This document shows, piece after piece, positions 7,677-17,641 of a stretch of DNA of 37,381 nt. A program made the translations under genes and the position numbers. The DNA is taken from contig CAKPOA010000014.1 in NCBI GenBank assembly GCA_934169575.1, positions 1 to 37,381 of the forward strand, written 5' to 3'. Numbering within the stretch: position 1 is the stretch's first letter; each line of letters opens with the position of its first letter. Below the pieces are notes generated by a model. The model was not told the origin of the DNA. It saw only the letters and a list, made by a program, of their open reading frames with translations, and ran no database searches. Source of the DNA: an uncultured Clostridia bacterium (lineage in GTDB: Bacteria; Bacillota; Clostridia; TANB77; CAG-508).

Positions 7677-10049
7677 ATGAAATTAAGTTTAAATTTTGTA
7701 AAAGATTATATAGATTTAGATGAAAACCTTACTGCTGAAAAAATTGCAGAAGATATGACAAATTCAAGTAGTGAATATGATAGTGCAGGGAAACTTATAG
7801 ATGTCACAAATTTAACTATAGGGTTAGTTGAACAATGTGAAGAACATCCAGATTCAGATCATTTGCACATATGCAAGGTCAATGTGGGAAATGAAATATT
7901 AGATATAGTTTGTGGGGCTCCTAATGTAAGAAAAGGATTAAAAGTTATTGTTGCATTGCCAGGTGCAAAATTACCTGGAGGAACAATAAAAAAAGGTGTT
8001 ATTAGAGGTCAAGAATCTAATGGAATGCTTTGCTCTATGCTAGAACTTGGAATAGAAAGTAAATATGTTGATGAAATTGATAAGACAGGAATACATGAAC
8101 TTCCAGAAGATGCTCCAATAGGAGAAGATCCTATAAAATATATGAAATTAGATGATGAAGTTATAGACTTTGAATTAACTGCAAATCGCGGAGATTTATT
8201 AAGTATTCTTGGAATGGCATATGAATTAGGTGCTATATATGATAAAAATGTAAAAGATATTGATTTATCTTTTGAAGAAAATAATGATGATGTAAATAAT
8301 GAATTAAAATTAAATATAAATACAGAAAACTGTTCTATGTTTTTAGCAAAAAAAGTAAAAAATGTTGTTATAAAACAGAGTCCAGATTTTATAAAAGCAA
8401 GATTAATAGCATCAGGAATAAGACCAATAAATAATGTTGTAGATATTAGTAATTATGTTATGTTAGAAACAGGTCAACCATTACATTTTTATGATGCAGA
8501 CAAATTAAATGGAATATTAGAAGTTAGAATGGCTGAAAATTTTGAAAAATTAATTACATTAGATAATATTGAAAGAACATTACATGATGAAAATATTGTT
8601 ATTTCAGATGGCGAAAAACCTATAGGTTTAGCTGGAGTTATGGGTGGATTAGATACAGAAGTAACAGAAAATACAAAAAATATTATAATTGAATCAGCTA
8701 TATTTGATGGTGTAAAAGTTAGAAAAACTTCAAATGAATTAATAAGAAGTGAAGCAAGTAATAGATTTGAAAAAGGACTTGATCCTAATAGAACATATAT
8801 GGCAATAAAAAGAGCTTGCCATTTATTACAAAAATATGCAAATGCAGAGATTATGGGTGGACTTGCAAAATATGATAAAACATCATTAGAAGATAAAAAA
8901 ATAGAAATTTGCTTTGATGAAATAAATAAAATTTTAGGATTAGATATTTCAAAAGAGGAAATATTAAATATATTTAGAAAATTAGGATTTAGATATGAAG
9001 TAAAAGAAAATACAGCAATAATATATGTTCCAACAAGAAGAATTGATATAAATATAAAAGAAGATTTAAATGAAGAAGTAAGCAGGATATATGGAGTTAA
9101 TAATATTGAAGGAATTCTTCCTACATTACCAATAAAATCTGGACATTATAATAAAACACTAAGAAACCTTAGAAACAAAATAGTTGATTTGGGATTAAAT
9201 GAAACTTTAACATATGTTTTAGTTTCAGAAAATGAGGCAAAACAATTTGCCAAAAATGATTTTGAAAATATAAAAATGCTTGATCCTATGTCTGAAGATA
9301 AAAATACTTTAAGACAAAGTATTTTACCATCATTATTGAAAACATTTGAGTATAATAAATCAAGAAGTAATGATGATGTTTCAATATTTGAGATTGCAAA
9401 AACATTTTATAAAAAACAAGAAGAATATAAAGAAGAATTACATCTTGGAGCACTTGTAAGTGGTGAATTTTTTACAGGAATACAAAACAGTAAAAAAGCC
9501 GATTTTTATATAATTAAAGGAATTGCAGAAGAAATTTTAGATTATCTTGGATATGAAAATAGATATAGTTTTATACAAAAAGATGAGATGGCAAAAGAAT
9601 TTCATCCAGGTCAATCAGCATATATATATGTAAATAATGATATTGTAGGTACAATAGGAAAAGTTCATCCAAATGTAGTAAAAGATGATGTATTTGTATT
9701 AGAAATTAATTTAGATAAATTATTAGAAAAACGTGTTGGAAAAATGAAATTTAAAGAAATATCAAAATACCCATCAGTAAATAAAGATTTAGCTATAATT
9801 GTTGACAAAAATATATCTGCACAAGATATTTTAACTCAAATAAAAAAATCTGCAGGTTCATGTTTAAATTATGCTAAAGTATTTGATGTATATACAGGAA
9901 AAGGAATCGAAGAAAATCAAAAAAGTATTGCTATTTCATTAAATTTTGGTAAAATAAATTCAACATTTACTGATGATGAAATAAATGAAATTATGGGAAA
10001 AATTATAAAAGATTTAGAAAATAAACAAAATGCAAAATTAAGAAGTTAA
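7677..10049 (+). CDS. pheT: phenylalanyl-tRNA synthetase beta subunit
   Basis: 790 aa, normal for bacteria. An EMAP/Arc1p-like tRNA-binding domain is at about 40-150 (HPDSDHLHICKVNVG, CGAPNVRKG). The B3/B4 editing region follows (about 210-380, with the RPINNVVDISNYVMLETGQP block), then B5 (about 400-475) and the catalytic-like core. A C-terminal ferredoxin-fold anticodon-binding domain covers about 695-785 (ISKYPSVNKDLAI). It removes Tyr mischarged on tRNA-Phe and contributes to tRNA binding. It starts 18 bases after pheS behind GAAAGGA and should be co-translated with it. Confidence 0.97.
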   Translation: MKLSLNFVKDYIDLDENLTAEKIAEDMTNSSSEYDSAGKLIDVTNLTIGLVEQCEEHPDSDHLHICKVNVGNEILDIVCGAPNVRKGLKVIVALPGAKLPGGTIKKGVIRGQESNGMLCSMLELGIESKYVDEIDKTGIHELPEDAPIGEDPIKYMKLDDEVIDFELTANRGDLLSILGMAYELGAIYDKNVKDIDLSFEENNDDVNNELKLNINTENCSMFLAKKVKNVVIKQSPDFIKARLIASGIRPINNVVDISNYVMLETGQPLHFYDADKLNGILEVRMAENFEKLITLDNIERTLHDENIVISDGEKPIGLAGVMGGLDTEVTENTKNIIIESAIFDGVKVRKTSNELIRSEASNRFEKGLDPNRTYMAIKRACHLLQKYANAEIMGGLAKYDKTSLEDKKIEICFDEINKILGLDISKEEILNIFRKLGFRYEVKENTAIIYVPTRRIDINIKEDLNEEVSRIYGVNNIEGILPTLPIKSGHYNKTLRNLRNKIVDLGLNETLTYVLVSENEAKQFAKNDFENIKMLDPMSEDKNTLRQSILPSLLKTFEYNKSRSNDDVSIFEIAKTFYKKQEEYKEELHLGALVSGEFFTGIQNSKKADFYIIKGIAEEILDYLGYENRYSFIQKDEMAKEFHPGQSAYIYVNNDIVGTIGKVHPNVVKDDVFVLEINLDKLLEKRVGKMKFKEISKYPSVNKDLAIIVDKNISAQDILTQIKKSAGSCLNYAKVFDVYTGKGIEENQKSIAISLNFGKINSTFTDDEINEIMGKIIKDLENKQNAKLRS

Positions 10050-10066
10050 AAGAGAGGACAAAACAA

Positions 10067-11713
10067 GTGAAAAAGAGTATACAAAATAAAAAAGATACAT
10101 TTATGTCAGGAGTAATGACACTTATCTTTTCACAAATAATAGTAAAAGTAGTAGGTATTGTATATAAAGTTTATTTAACTAATAGAGATGGTTTTGGAGA
10201 TACTGGAAATGCTATATATAATGGTGGTTATCAGATTTATGCATTACTATTATTAATATCTTCAATAGGAATACCAAATGCAATATCAAAAATGGTTTCT
10301 GAAAGAGTATCAATTGGTGATTATAAAGGTGCAAACCGTGTTTTTAAAATATCACTTGTTATACTTGGAATAATAGGAACAATTGGAAGTTTAATATTAT
10401 TTTTAGGTGCAGGATTTATATCGACTACTTTATTAGATATACCAGAATCTAAAATAACATTAATGATATTAGCTCCTGCAATAGTTTTAGTTGCAATTTC
10501 TTCTGTAATTAGAGGATATTTTAATGGAAGAAGTCAGATGAAAGCAACTGCAAATTCTCAATCATTAGAGCAGATTTTAAAAACAATTTTAACTGTTGTA
10601 GTGGTAGAAATTGTAGCACATATTACATCAAATGATGTAATAGCAATGGCCGGAGGGGCAACAGCAGCAACTACATTATCTGTTGTAGGAAGTTTAATAT
10701 ATATTGGTAAATATTATGCAAATAGAAAAAAAGGTTTTGATTTAGAAATTAAACAAGCTACAAAATATGAAGAAGAAGATACAAAAACATTAATAAAAAA
10801 TATTTTGAAATTAGCCATTCCAGCATCACTAACTTCAATAATAACATCTATAAACAAAAACATAGATTCAATTACAGTTGTTAGAGGACTTAAAAAAATA
10901 ACATCTGCTGATGAAGCAAAAAGATTATATGGAATATTATCAGGCAAAGTTGATATGCTAACAGCACTTCCTTTAGCATTTACAATTGCTTTTGCAACAG
11001 TTTTAGTGCCAGGAATATCTTCTGCAAAAGCAAAAGGCGATAAAAAAGCAATAATAACAAGAATAAAATCTTCATTTTTATTAACATTATTAATTGGGTT
11101 TCCATGTGCATTTGGTTTAATAACATTTGCAAAACCAATATTAGGTTTAATATTCCCAAATGCAAGTGATGGAGCATCTATATTACAAGCAATTTCTGTA
11201 CTGATTATATTTACAACAATAACTCAAACACTTAGCGGCTCTTTGCAAGGACTTGGGAATTATAGAGCACCTGTTGTTGGACTAGTATTAGGAGTAATTG
11301 TTAAAACTATTTTGAATTTAATAATAATACCAATTCCTGGTATTGGTATATATGGTGCTACAACGAGCTCAATTATATGTCATGTAATTTCATTTAGTGT
11401 AGAAATGTATACATTAAAGAAAATGACAAAAATTAAATTTGAATTTAGTAAATTTTTCATAAAACCAATACTTGCAACAGCTATAATGTGTATGTTATCA
11501 TATGGATTATATGTTTTACTTACAATGGTAATTTCAACAAGAATTGCAACTATAATTGCATTACTATTTGCTGTAATTATATATGCAATCACTGTAATAG
11601 GATTAAAAATATTATCAAAACAAGAAATACTAGATTTACCAAAAGGTGAAAAAATATATAATATACTTATAAAAACTGGTATATATAAAGAAAAAAATGA
11701 TGGGAGGATATAA
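10067..11713 (+). CDS. MOP-superfamily lipid II flippase-like protein (SpoVB/YtgP/MurJ group)
   Basis: 548 aa with roughly 14 hydrophobic helices. The N-terminal TFMSGVMTLIFSQIIVKVVG and GFGDTGNAIYNGGYQIYALL segments are typical of the Firmicute YtgP/SpoVB branch, which includes the B. subtilis MurJ. Other fitting parts are ISSVIRGYFNGRSQM and the SGSLQGLGNYRAP block. Expected role: moving undecaprenyl-linked peptidoglycan precursor across the membrane. Two FemAB-type branch-peptide transferases follow, the first overlapping its stop by one base, which supports a cell-wall role. GTG start at 10067, 8 bases after GAGAGGAC. SpoVB and YtgP cannot be told apart here, so no symbol is given. Confidence 0.85.
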   Translation: MKKSIQNKKDTFMSGVMTLIFSQIIVKVVGIVYKVYLTNRDGFGDTGNAIYNGGYQIYALLLLISSIGIPNAISKMVSERVSIGDYKGANRVFKISLVILGIIGTIGSLILFLGAGFISTTLLDIPESKITLMILAPAIVLVAISSVIRGYFNGRSQMKATANSQSLEQILKTILTVVVVEIVAHITSNDVIAMAGGATAATTLSVVGSLIYIGKYYANRKKGFDLEIKQATKYEEEDTKTLIKNILKLAIPASLTSIITSINKNIDSITVVRGLKKITSADEAKRLYGILSGKVDMLTALPLAFTIAFATVLVPGISSAKAKGDKKAIITRIKSSFLLTLLIGFPCAFGLITFAKPILGLIFPNASDGASILQAISVLIIFTTITQTLSGSLQGLGNYRAPVVGLVLGVIVKTILNLIIIPIPGIGIYGATTSSIICHVISFSVEMYTLKKMTKIKFEFSKFFIKPILATAIMCMLSYGLYVLLTMVISTRIATIIALLFAVIIYAITVIGLKILSKQEILDLPKGEKIYNILIKTGIYKEKNDGRI

Positions 11714-12771
11714 TGTTAACTGAACAAGAAAAAAAAGAATATGAAGAATTTGTATTAAGTAATGAAAGGTGCCATTTTGCTCAGAGTTTAGCTTGGGCAA
11801 AATTAAAAAAAGGTTGGAAAAAAGAAGTTGTAACTATAAGAGATGATAATGGAAAAATAAAAGGATCTGTACTTTTATTAATAAGAAAAATGCCATTTAT
11901 AAAAAGTACACTTGTAACTTCTCAAAGAGGTCCTGTTTGTGATATACATGATGAAAAAACATTTTCAGAATTAATGAAAAAGGTTGAAGAGGTAGCAAAA
12001 AAACATAAAGCATTTATGTTTAAAATTGACCCAGATATACCAAATGATGATATGGAATTTAAAGAAATGGCAAAAAGAAATGGCTTTAAAATATTAGAAG
12101 AAGTTAAAGATATAAATAGAGTTGTGCAACCAAGAATTGTTTTTAGACTTAATTTAAAAGGCAAAACAGAAGATGAAGTATGTAATAAAATCTTTCCATC
12201 AAAAACAAGATATAATATACGTTATGCAACTAAAAAAGGTATAACAACTAGAGAAGGAAAAAGAGAAGATTTAGACACATTTTATGATATAATGAAAGAA
12301 ACTAGCAAAAGAGACCATTTTCCTATTAGAACAAAAGAATATTTTGAAGAACTTTATGATACTTTAGGGAGTGAACATATAAGAATATTATTTGCTGAAT
12401 TTGAAGGAAAACCTATTGCATGTACATTACATTTTGTATTTGGAAATAAAATGTGGTATATGTATGGAGGAAGTTTAAGTGAACAAAGAAACTTAAAACC
12501 AACATATTTATTACAATCAGATAGTATAAAATGGGCAATTTCTAAAGGTATAGAAATATATGATTTTAGAGGTGTTAATGCAACAAATAAAACAAATGGA
12601 CATAAAGGTTTATATGATTTTAAAAAATCTTTTGGACCAGAACTTATTGAATTTACTGAGATATATAAAATTTATAATCCATTTATATATTTTATATTTG
12701 AAAAATTATTTCCTATATATAGAAATATAAGAGTTAAATTTATGAAAAAAAATGCGAATAATAGTAATTAA
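11713..12771 (+). CDS. FemAB-family peptidoglycan branch aminoacyltransferase, copy 1
   Basis: 352 aa. Members of this family (PF02388, GNAT-like double fold) add amino acids from aminoacyl-tRNA to the lipid II stem peptide, building the interpeptide bridge. Marks: the N-terminal HFAQSLAWAKLKKGWK segment, RGPVCDIHD, the SKTRYNIRYATKKGI block and the C-terminal YDFRGVNATNK. The shorter tRNA-binding arm fits FemX-like members acting on lipid II. The start ATG overlaps the flippase stop (TAATG), indicating translational coupling. A paralogue follows 14 bases after its stop. The amino acid added cannot be predicted. Confidence 0.88.
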   Translation: MLTEQEKKEYEEFVLSNERCHFAQSLAWAKLKKGWKKEVVTIRDDNGKIKGSVLLLIRKMPFIKSTLVTSQRGPVCDIHDEKTFSELMKKVEEVAKKHKAFMFKIDPDIPNDDMEFKEMAKRNGFKILEEVKDINRVVQPRIVFRLNLKGKTEDEVCNKIFPSKTRYNIRYATKKGITTREGKREDLDTFYDIMKETSKRDHFPIRTKEYFEELYDTLGSEHIRILFAEFEGKPIACTLHFVFGNKMWYMYGGSLSEQRNLKPTYLLQSDSIKWAISKGIEIYDFRGVNATNKTNGHKGLYDFKKSFGPELIEFTEIYKIYNPFIYFIFEKLFPIYRNIRVKFMKKNANNSN

Positions 12772-12785
12772 TTGGGAGGAATGAA

Positions 12786-13826
12786 ATGGATTTGGAAATG
12801 CAAAAATATGAGGATTTTGTAAAAAAACATCCAAAAGGTCATTTTGCTCAAAGTTTAAAATGGGCAAAATTAAAAAAAGAATGGAAACATGAAATTGTTA
12901 CTGTAGAAGATGAAAATGGAAACATAAAAGGCTCAATGTTATTATTAATAAGAAAAATACCTATTTTTAAAAACACAATAATATATTCTCCAAGAGGTCC
13001 TGTGTGTGATATACATGATGAAGATACATTTACAAAATTAATAAAAAAAGCAGAACAAGTTGTTAAAAAAAATAAAGGGTTTATATTAAAAATGGATCCT
13101 GATATTCTAAATAGTGATATGACTTTTAAAAATATAGCTAAAAACAATGGATTTAATATAATAGAAAAATTAACAAATATAAATAATATATTACAACCAA
13201 GAATAGTTTTTAGACTAGATTTAAAAAATAAAACGGAAGATGATATATTTAAAGCTTTTCATTCTAAAACAAGATATAATATTCGTTTAGCATCTAAAAA
13301 AGGTGTAACAACTAGAATAGGAAAAAGAGAAGATATTGGTCAATTAGAAGATTTAATGAAAATAACAGGAAAAAGAGATGGATTTCCGATAAGAACAAAA
13401 GAATATTTTGAAGAGTTGTATGATGTGCTTGGAAGTGATTGTGTTAGAATTCTATTTGCTGATTATGAAGGAAAACCTATAGCTTGTACATTAAGTTTTT
13501 TATATGGTGATAAAGTATGGTATATGTATGGTGCAAGTAGTAATGAGCATCGTAATTTGATGTCAACATATTTATTACAATGGGAAGGTATCAAATGGGC
13601 TTTAGAAAATAATTGTAATATTTATGATTTTAGAGGTATTTGTGCAACTAATGAAAATACAAGAAATGAAGGATTATATAGATTTAAAAAAGGATTTAAT
13701 CCTGATTTAGTAGAGTTTACTGAAATATATAAAGTATATAATCATTTTATGTATTTTATGTTTGAAAAAGTATTTCCGATTTATAGAAATATTAGAGTTA
13801 AATTTATGGATAAAAAGAAAGATTAA
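12786..13826 (+). CDS. FemAB-family peptidoglycan branch aminoacyltransferase, copy 2
   Basis: 346 aa, a tandem paralogue of the preceding gene. The two match along their whole length, by eye at well over half of positions; shared blocks include RTKEYFEELYD, EGKPIACTL, IYDFRG and FPIYRNIRVKFM. Differences cluster in the middle (for example IFPSKTRYN against FHSKTRYN, and HFPIRTKEY against GFPIRTKEY), which may reflect a different acceptor position or amino acid. Two successive Fem enzymes usually add successive residues of a bridge, so a bridge of two or more residues is a reasonable inference. GGGAGG precedes ATG; leuS starts 15 bases after its stop. Confidence 0.87.
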   Translation: MDLEMQKYEDFVKKHPKGHFAQSLKWAKLKKEWKHEIVTVEDENGNIKGSMLLLIRKIPIFKNTIIYSPRGPVCDIHDEDTFTKLIKKAEQVVKKNKGFILKMDPDILNSDMTFKNIAKNNGFNIIEKLTNINNILQPRIVFRLDLKNKTEDDIFKAFHSKTRYNIRLASKKGVTTRIGKREDIGQLEDLMKITGKRDGFPIRTKEYFEELYDVLGSDCVRILFADYEGKPIACTLSFLYGDKVWYMYGASSNEHRNLMSTYLLQWEGIKWALENNCNIYDFRGICATNENTRNEGLYRFKKGFNPDLVEFTEIYKVYNHFMYFMFEKVFPIYRNIRVKFMDKKKD

Positions 13827-13841
13827 TAGAGGTGATTTATT

Positions 13842-16286
13842 ATGGAATATTCAAAAAAAGTTGATGAGAAGTGGCAAAAAAAATGGAAAGAAAATAATGT
13901 TTATAAATATGATATGAATAAAAATGGAAAAAAATTTTATACATTAGAAATGTTTTCTTATCCATCTGGTGCTAAATTACATTTAGGACATTGGTTTAAT
14001 TATGCACCATCAGATTCTTTTGCTAGATTAAAAAAGATGCAAGGATATAATGTGTTTCATCCAATGGGGTTTGATGCATTTGGCCTTCCTGCAGAAAATT
14101 ATGCAATAAAAACAGGTATTCATCCAGAAGTATCTACAATGAAAAATATTGAAACAATGAAAAAACAATTAGAAGAACTAGGTGGAAGCTATGATTGGGA
14201 TTATTCAGTAGAAACATGTATGCCAGATTATTATAAATGGACACAATGGATTTTCACAAAATTGTTTGAAGCAGGTCTTGCATATAAAAAAGAAGCTCCT
14301 GTAAATTGGTGTGATAGTTGCAAAACAGTTTTAGCAAATGAACAAGTTATAGGCGGAAAATGTGAAAGATGTGGTTCAGAAGTAAAAAGAAAAAAATTGT
14401 CACAATGGTTTTTCAAAATTACAGATTATGCAGAAGAATTATTGCAAGATTTAGACAAATTAGATTGGCCTGAATCAACTAAAAAGGTTCAAACAAATTG
14501 GATAGGAAAATCAACTGGAAGTGAAGTAATATTTAAGAGTGAAGATAATAGTTTTGATATTACTGTATTTACAACAAGAGTAGATACTTTAAATGGTGTC
14601 ACATATGTTGTTATTGCTCCAGAAAGTGAGTTAGTTCAAAAAATTACAACTGATGAAAACAAAAAATCAGTTGAAAATTATATACAAGAAACTTCAAAAT
14701 TGAGTGAAATTGAAAGAATGTCAGCAACAAAGGAAAAAACAGGTGTATTTACAGGTGCATATGTTATAAATCCAGTTAATGATACAAAAATACCTGTATG
14801 GATTGCAGATTATGTATTAGAAGATTATGGTACAGGTGCTGTTATGGCAGTTCCTGCACATGATACAAGAGATTATGAATTTGCTACAAAATATAATTTA
14901 CCTATTAAGCAAGTAATAAAAAGTAAAGAAAACGAAAATGTAGAATTGCCATTTACAGAATATGGAATATTGTTTAATAGTGGTAAATATGATGGACTTT
15001 CATCAAATGAAGCTAAAGAAAAAATAGTAGAAGATTTAGCTAAAAAAGATGTTGCAAGAAAAACAGTAAATTATAGATTAAAAGATTGGTTAGTTTCAAG
15101 ACAAAGATATTGGGGAGCTCCAATTCCAATTATATATTGTGATAATTGTGGTGTTGTTTCTGTACCAGAAAAAGATTTACCTGTATTATTACCACATAAT
15201 GTTGAATTTAAACCAGATGGAGAATCACCATTAAAAAAATGTGAAGAATTTATAAATTGTACATGTCCAAAGTGTGGTGGAAAGGCTACTAGAGAAGCTG
15301 ATACATTAGATACATTTGTATGTTCTTCATGGTATGAACTTAGATATCCAGATGCTAAAAATTCTAAACAAGCTTTTAATAAAGAAATTATAGATAATTT
15401 ATTGCCTGTTGATGTTTATGTTGGTGGAAAAGAGCATGCAGCAATGCACTTGATTTATGCAAGATTTATGACAAAGGCATTAAGAGATTTAGGATATTTG
15501 GATTTTGATGAACCATTTAAAAAATTAATTCACCAAGGAATGATTTTAGGACCAGATGGAAACAAAATGAGTAAAAGCAAAGGAAATACTGTTTCTCCAG
15601 AAGAATATATTGAAAAATATGGAGCAGATATATTCAGAATGTATATAATGTTTGGATTTGATTATAAACAAGGTGGACCATGGGATGAAAAAGGTATTGA
15701 ATCAATGACAAAATATTTTACAAGAATTGAAAGAATTATAGATAATTTTATAAATTTAGAAAAACAAAATTCAAATAATGAAATTAATCATGATGAAAAA
15801 GAATTACTAAGAATTAAAAATCAAACTATAATGTCAATGTCAAAAGATATAGATGACTTTAATTTTAATACAGCTATTGCAAGAAGCATGGAATTATCAA
15901 ATAAAATTGCTGATTACATGAAAAAAGATAATATAAATTATAAAACATTAGAAAATGTAATTTCAACATTTGTTATTTTACTTGCTCCACTTGCTCCTCA
16001 TTTTGCTGAAGAACTTTGGGAGAAACTTGGCAAAAGTGATTTTGCATATAACCAAAAATGGCCAGAAGTAAATGAAGAAGAATTAAAAGGTGGCACAAAA
16101 GAAATTCCAATTCAAGTAAATGGTAAACTTAAGTTCTGTATAACTGTAGATGCTGAACAAAATGCTGATGAAATTTTAGAGGTGATTAAATCTACAGAAA
16201 AAGTAAAAGAATTGTTGGAAAAAAATAATGTTGTAAAAGAAATTTATGTACCAGGAAAAATATTTAATATAGTTGTAAAAAAATAA
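13842..16286 (+). CDS. leuS: leucyl-tRNA synthetase
   Basis: 814 aa, normal bacterial length. The class I signatures are intact: HLGH at 47-50 (the HIGH motif) and KMSKS at 575-579. The CP1 editing domain is present, with TVFTTRVDTLNG and GTGAVMAVPAHDTRDYEF, including the conserved Asp that clears mischarged amino acids. Two cysteine clusters occur (CDSCKTVLAN...CERCG near 152-177, and CPKCG near 475), the first matching the zinc-binding ZN-1 module. A C-terminal anticodon-binding and ubiquitin-like part ends the protein. A GAGGTGA ribosome site precedes ATG. No T-box leader precedes it. A tRNA-Leu gene lies 2.5 kb downstream but in another unit. Confidence 0.97.
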   Translation: MEYSKKVDEKWQKKWKENNVYKYDMNKNGKKFYTLEMFSYPSGAKLHLGHWFNYAPSDSFARLKKMQGYNVFHPMGFDAFGLPAENYAIKTGIHPEVSTMKNIETMKKQLEELGGSYDWDYSVETCMPDYYKWTQWIFTKLFEAGLAYKKEAPVNWCDSCKTVLANEQVIGGKCERCGSEVKRKKLSQWFFKITDYAEELLQDLDKLDWPESTKKVQTNWIGKSTGSEVIFKSEDNSFDITVFTTRVDTLNGVTYVVIAPESELVQKITTDENKKSVENYIQETSKLSEIERMSATKEKTGVFTGAYVINPVNDTKIPVWIADYVLEDYGTGAVMAVPAHDTRDYEFATKYNLPIKQVIKSKENENVELPFTEYGILFNSGKYDGLSSNEAKEKIVEDLAKKDVARKTVNYRLKDWLVSRQRYWGAPIPIIYCDNCGVVSVPEKDLPVLLPHNVEFKPDGESPLKKCEEFINCTCPKCGGKATREADTLDTFVCSSWYELRYPDAKNSKQAFNKEIIDNLLPVDVYVGGKEHAAMHLIYARFMTKALRDLGYLDFDEPFKKLIHQGMILGPDGNKMSKSKGNTVSPEEYIEKYGADIFRMYIMFGFDYKQGGPWDEKGIESMTKYFTRIERIIDNFINLEKQNSNNEINHDEKELLRIKNQTIMSMSKDIDDFNFNTAIARSMELSNKIADYMKKDNINYKTLENVISTFVILLAPLAPHFAEELWEKLGKSDFAYNQKWPEVNEEELKGGTKEIPIQVNGKLKFCITVDAEQNADEILEVIKSTEKVKELLEKNNVVKEIYVPGKIFNIVVKK

Positions 16287-16295
16287 TTATTAATA

Positions 16296-16332
16296 GCAAG
16301 ATAATAACTCTAACTTAAAGTTATTATCTTGC
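16296..16332 (+). other. 14-bp perfect hairpin between leuS and the HExxH gene
   Basis: GCAAGATAATAACT (16296-16309) pairs completely with 16319-16332 around a 9-base loop. No T run follows on the + strand, so it is not a standard intrinsic terminator. The next gene's GGGGG ribosome site begins 7 bases after it. It may be an RNA processing or stability element, or a weak terminator. Confidence 0.6.
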
Positions 16333-16347
16333 ATAATAGGGGGATAT

Positions 16348-17373
16348 ATGTTTGAAAATAGAGAACTAAAGAAATTAGGAATAGAAGTTATCGAAAAGGT
16401 TAAAGATATTGATGTAGTAGATATTGCAAATCAAGTTTCTAGCAAATTGATAATAACATTTCCAAAGAGTAACCTAGATTTTATGAATATTTATACAATT
16501 CTAATATCAACTAATATGTATTATGCAAATATAAAAGAAAATATGTCAAAAGCAAATTTCTATTACAAAAATTCTAATATTTATTTTTCAAAAGAAATTG
16601 ATATTGAAAATATAGATGAATATTTATTTCATGAATGCATTCACAAAATACAGGAACATAAAAATAAAAAAAACAAACTTACTAGAATGGGAATATGTGA
16701 AATAAATGAATTATCTATTAAAGCAATGGCTTTAAATGAAGCAGCTATTCAATATATAACAACAAAATGTTTAGAAAAGAATGAGAAAATAATAAATATA
16801 TATGATATAAGTTTTGTTACTAAATCAAATTATTACCCAATACTTACAAGCTTGATATCTCAAATTGCTCTTTTAATAGGTGATAATATATTAGTAGATA
16901 GTACGATTAATAGTAATGAAGATTTTAAAATTGAAATGATTGATGAATTTGGTGAAAAGAATTATGTGCTTATAGAAAGAAATTTTGAAGAAATATTAAA
17001 CTCTAAGAATGAAATTTTAAATAATGGTGAAAATGTAGAAATTCTATCTCAGAAAATAAAACAAATGTATTTAAAAACAATGAATGTAATTTACACTTCA
17101 TATTTTGATAATTTACTTTGTAGAATAAATACAGAAATAGAGGCTGAATTTGCAATTCAAAAATTGATTTACTATAATGAATTTATAAAAGAAAATTCTG
17201 GATATGAAGATTTTCTAATATATTTTGATAAAATGAAATTAAAATTTGAAAACAAGAAAAATGAAATTAAAAATAGTATGGCTCTTGTTGTTATTAAACA
17301 AAATAAAATATTAAATATATTTAAAAGATTAAAAAAACTATTTATTAATCCAAATAATGAATATAATAAATAG
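16348..17373 (+). CDS. uncharacterised protein with HExxH zinc-metallopeptidase-like motif
   Basis: 341 aa, family not recognised. HECIH at 95-99 follows a short hydrophobic strand (IDEYLF), and 32 residues later ALNEAAIQY places Glu131 where a gluzincin third zinc ligand would sit. This gives a plausible metallopeptidase site. No signal peptide or membrane segment is seen, so a cytosolic protein is expected. The C-terminal half (about 200-330) is Lys/Glu/Asn-rich and helical, ending in a basic ILNIFKRLKKLFINP tail. It starts 62 bases after leuS with a hairpin between. Its TAG directly abuts the stop of the convergent minus-strand gene. Function unknown; the protease assignment rests on the motif alone. 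Confidence 0.7.
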   Translation: MFENRELKKLGIEVIEKVKDIDVVDIANQVSSKLIITFPKSNLDFMNIYTILISTNMYYANIKENMSKANFYYKNSNIYFSKEIDIENIDEYLFHECIHKIQEHKNKKNKLTRMGICEINELSIKAMALNEAAIQYITTKCLEKNEKIINIYDISFVTKSNYYPILTSLISQIALLIGDNILVDSTINSNEDFKIEMIDEFGEKNYVLIERNFEEILNSKNEILNNGENVEILSQKIKQMYLKTMNVIYTSYFDNLLCRINTEIEAEFAIQKLIYYNEFIKENSGYEDFLIYFDKMKLKFENKKNEIKNSMALVVIKQNKILNIFKRLKKLFINPNNEYNK

Positions 17374-17610
17374 TTATGAAAATAATCTTAATATACCAAG
17401 AGTTATTGATGATATAATAACTTTCCATGACATACGAATTGACCTAAATGCAATATTTTTTATTGCAACAAGTTTATGGTCTTTTTGTATTGTTAATGCT
17501 AAACAATTTGTAGTATTTGCTGCTTGCTCATCTAATTTTATTATTTCTTTTGAATTTTGTTCTAAATTATTTTCGTTTTCAATTATTTCTATTGTTGTTT
17601 CTTCTGACAA
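17374..17610 (-). CDS. small uncharacterised protein (TTG start)
   Basis: 78 aa. The start is TTG at 17610, 10 bases after AAAGG, and a TGCTATAAT extended -10 lies 32 bases upstream of it on the same strand; this signal set is why I accept a minus-strand gene here. The N-terminal 35 residues are acidic and Asn/Gln-rich (MSEETTIEIIENENN), and the C-terminal half is basic then hydrophobic (WKVIISSITLGILRLF), perhaps membrane-associated. No family recognised. It is convergent with the HExxH gene with zero bases between the stops. The overlapping + strand frame (17357-17629) lacks comparable signals. Confidence 0.6.
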   Translation of the reverse strand: MSEETTIEIIENENNLEQNSKEIIKLDEQAANTTNCLALTIQKDHKLVAIKNIAFRSIRMSWKVIISSITLGILRLFS

Positions 17611-17641
17611 AATATCACATCCTTTGTAAAAATCTAATATT

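Noticed and set aside
17357..17629. 90-codon + strand frame overlapping the small minus-strand gene
   Set aside because: It has no ribosome site or promoter and begins inside the HExxH gene; the opposite strand has an extended -10 and ribosome site.
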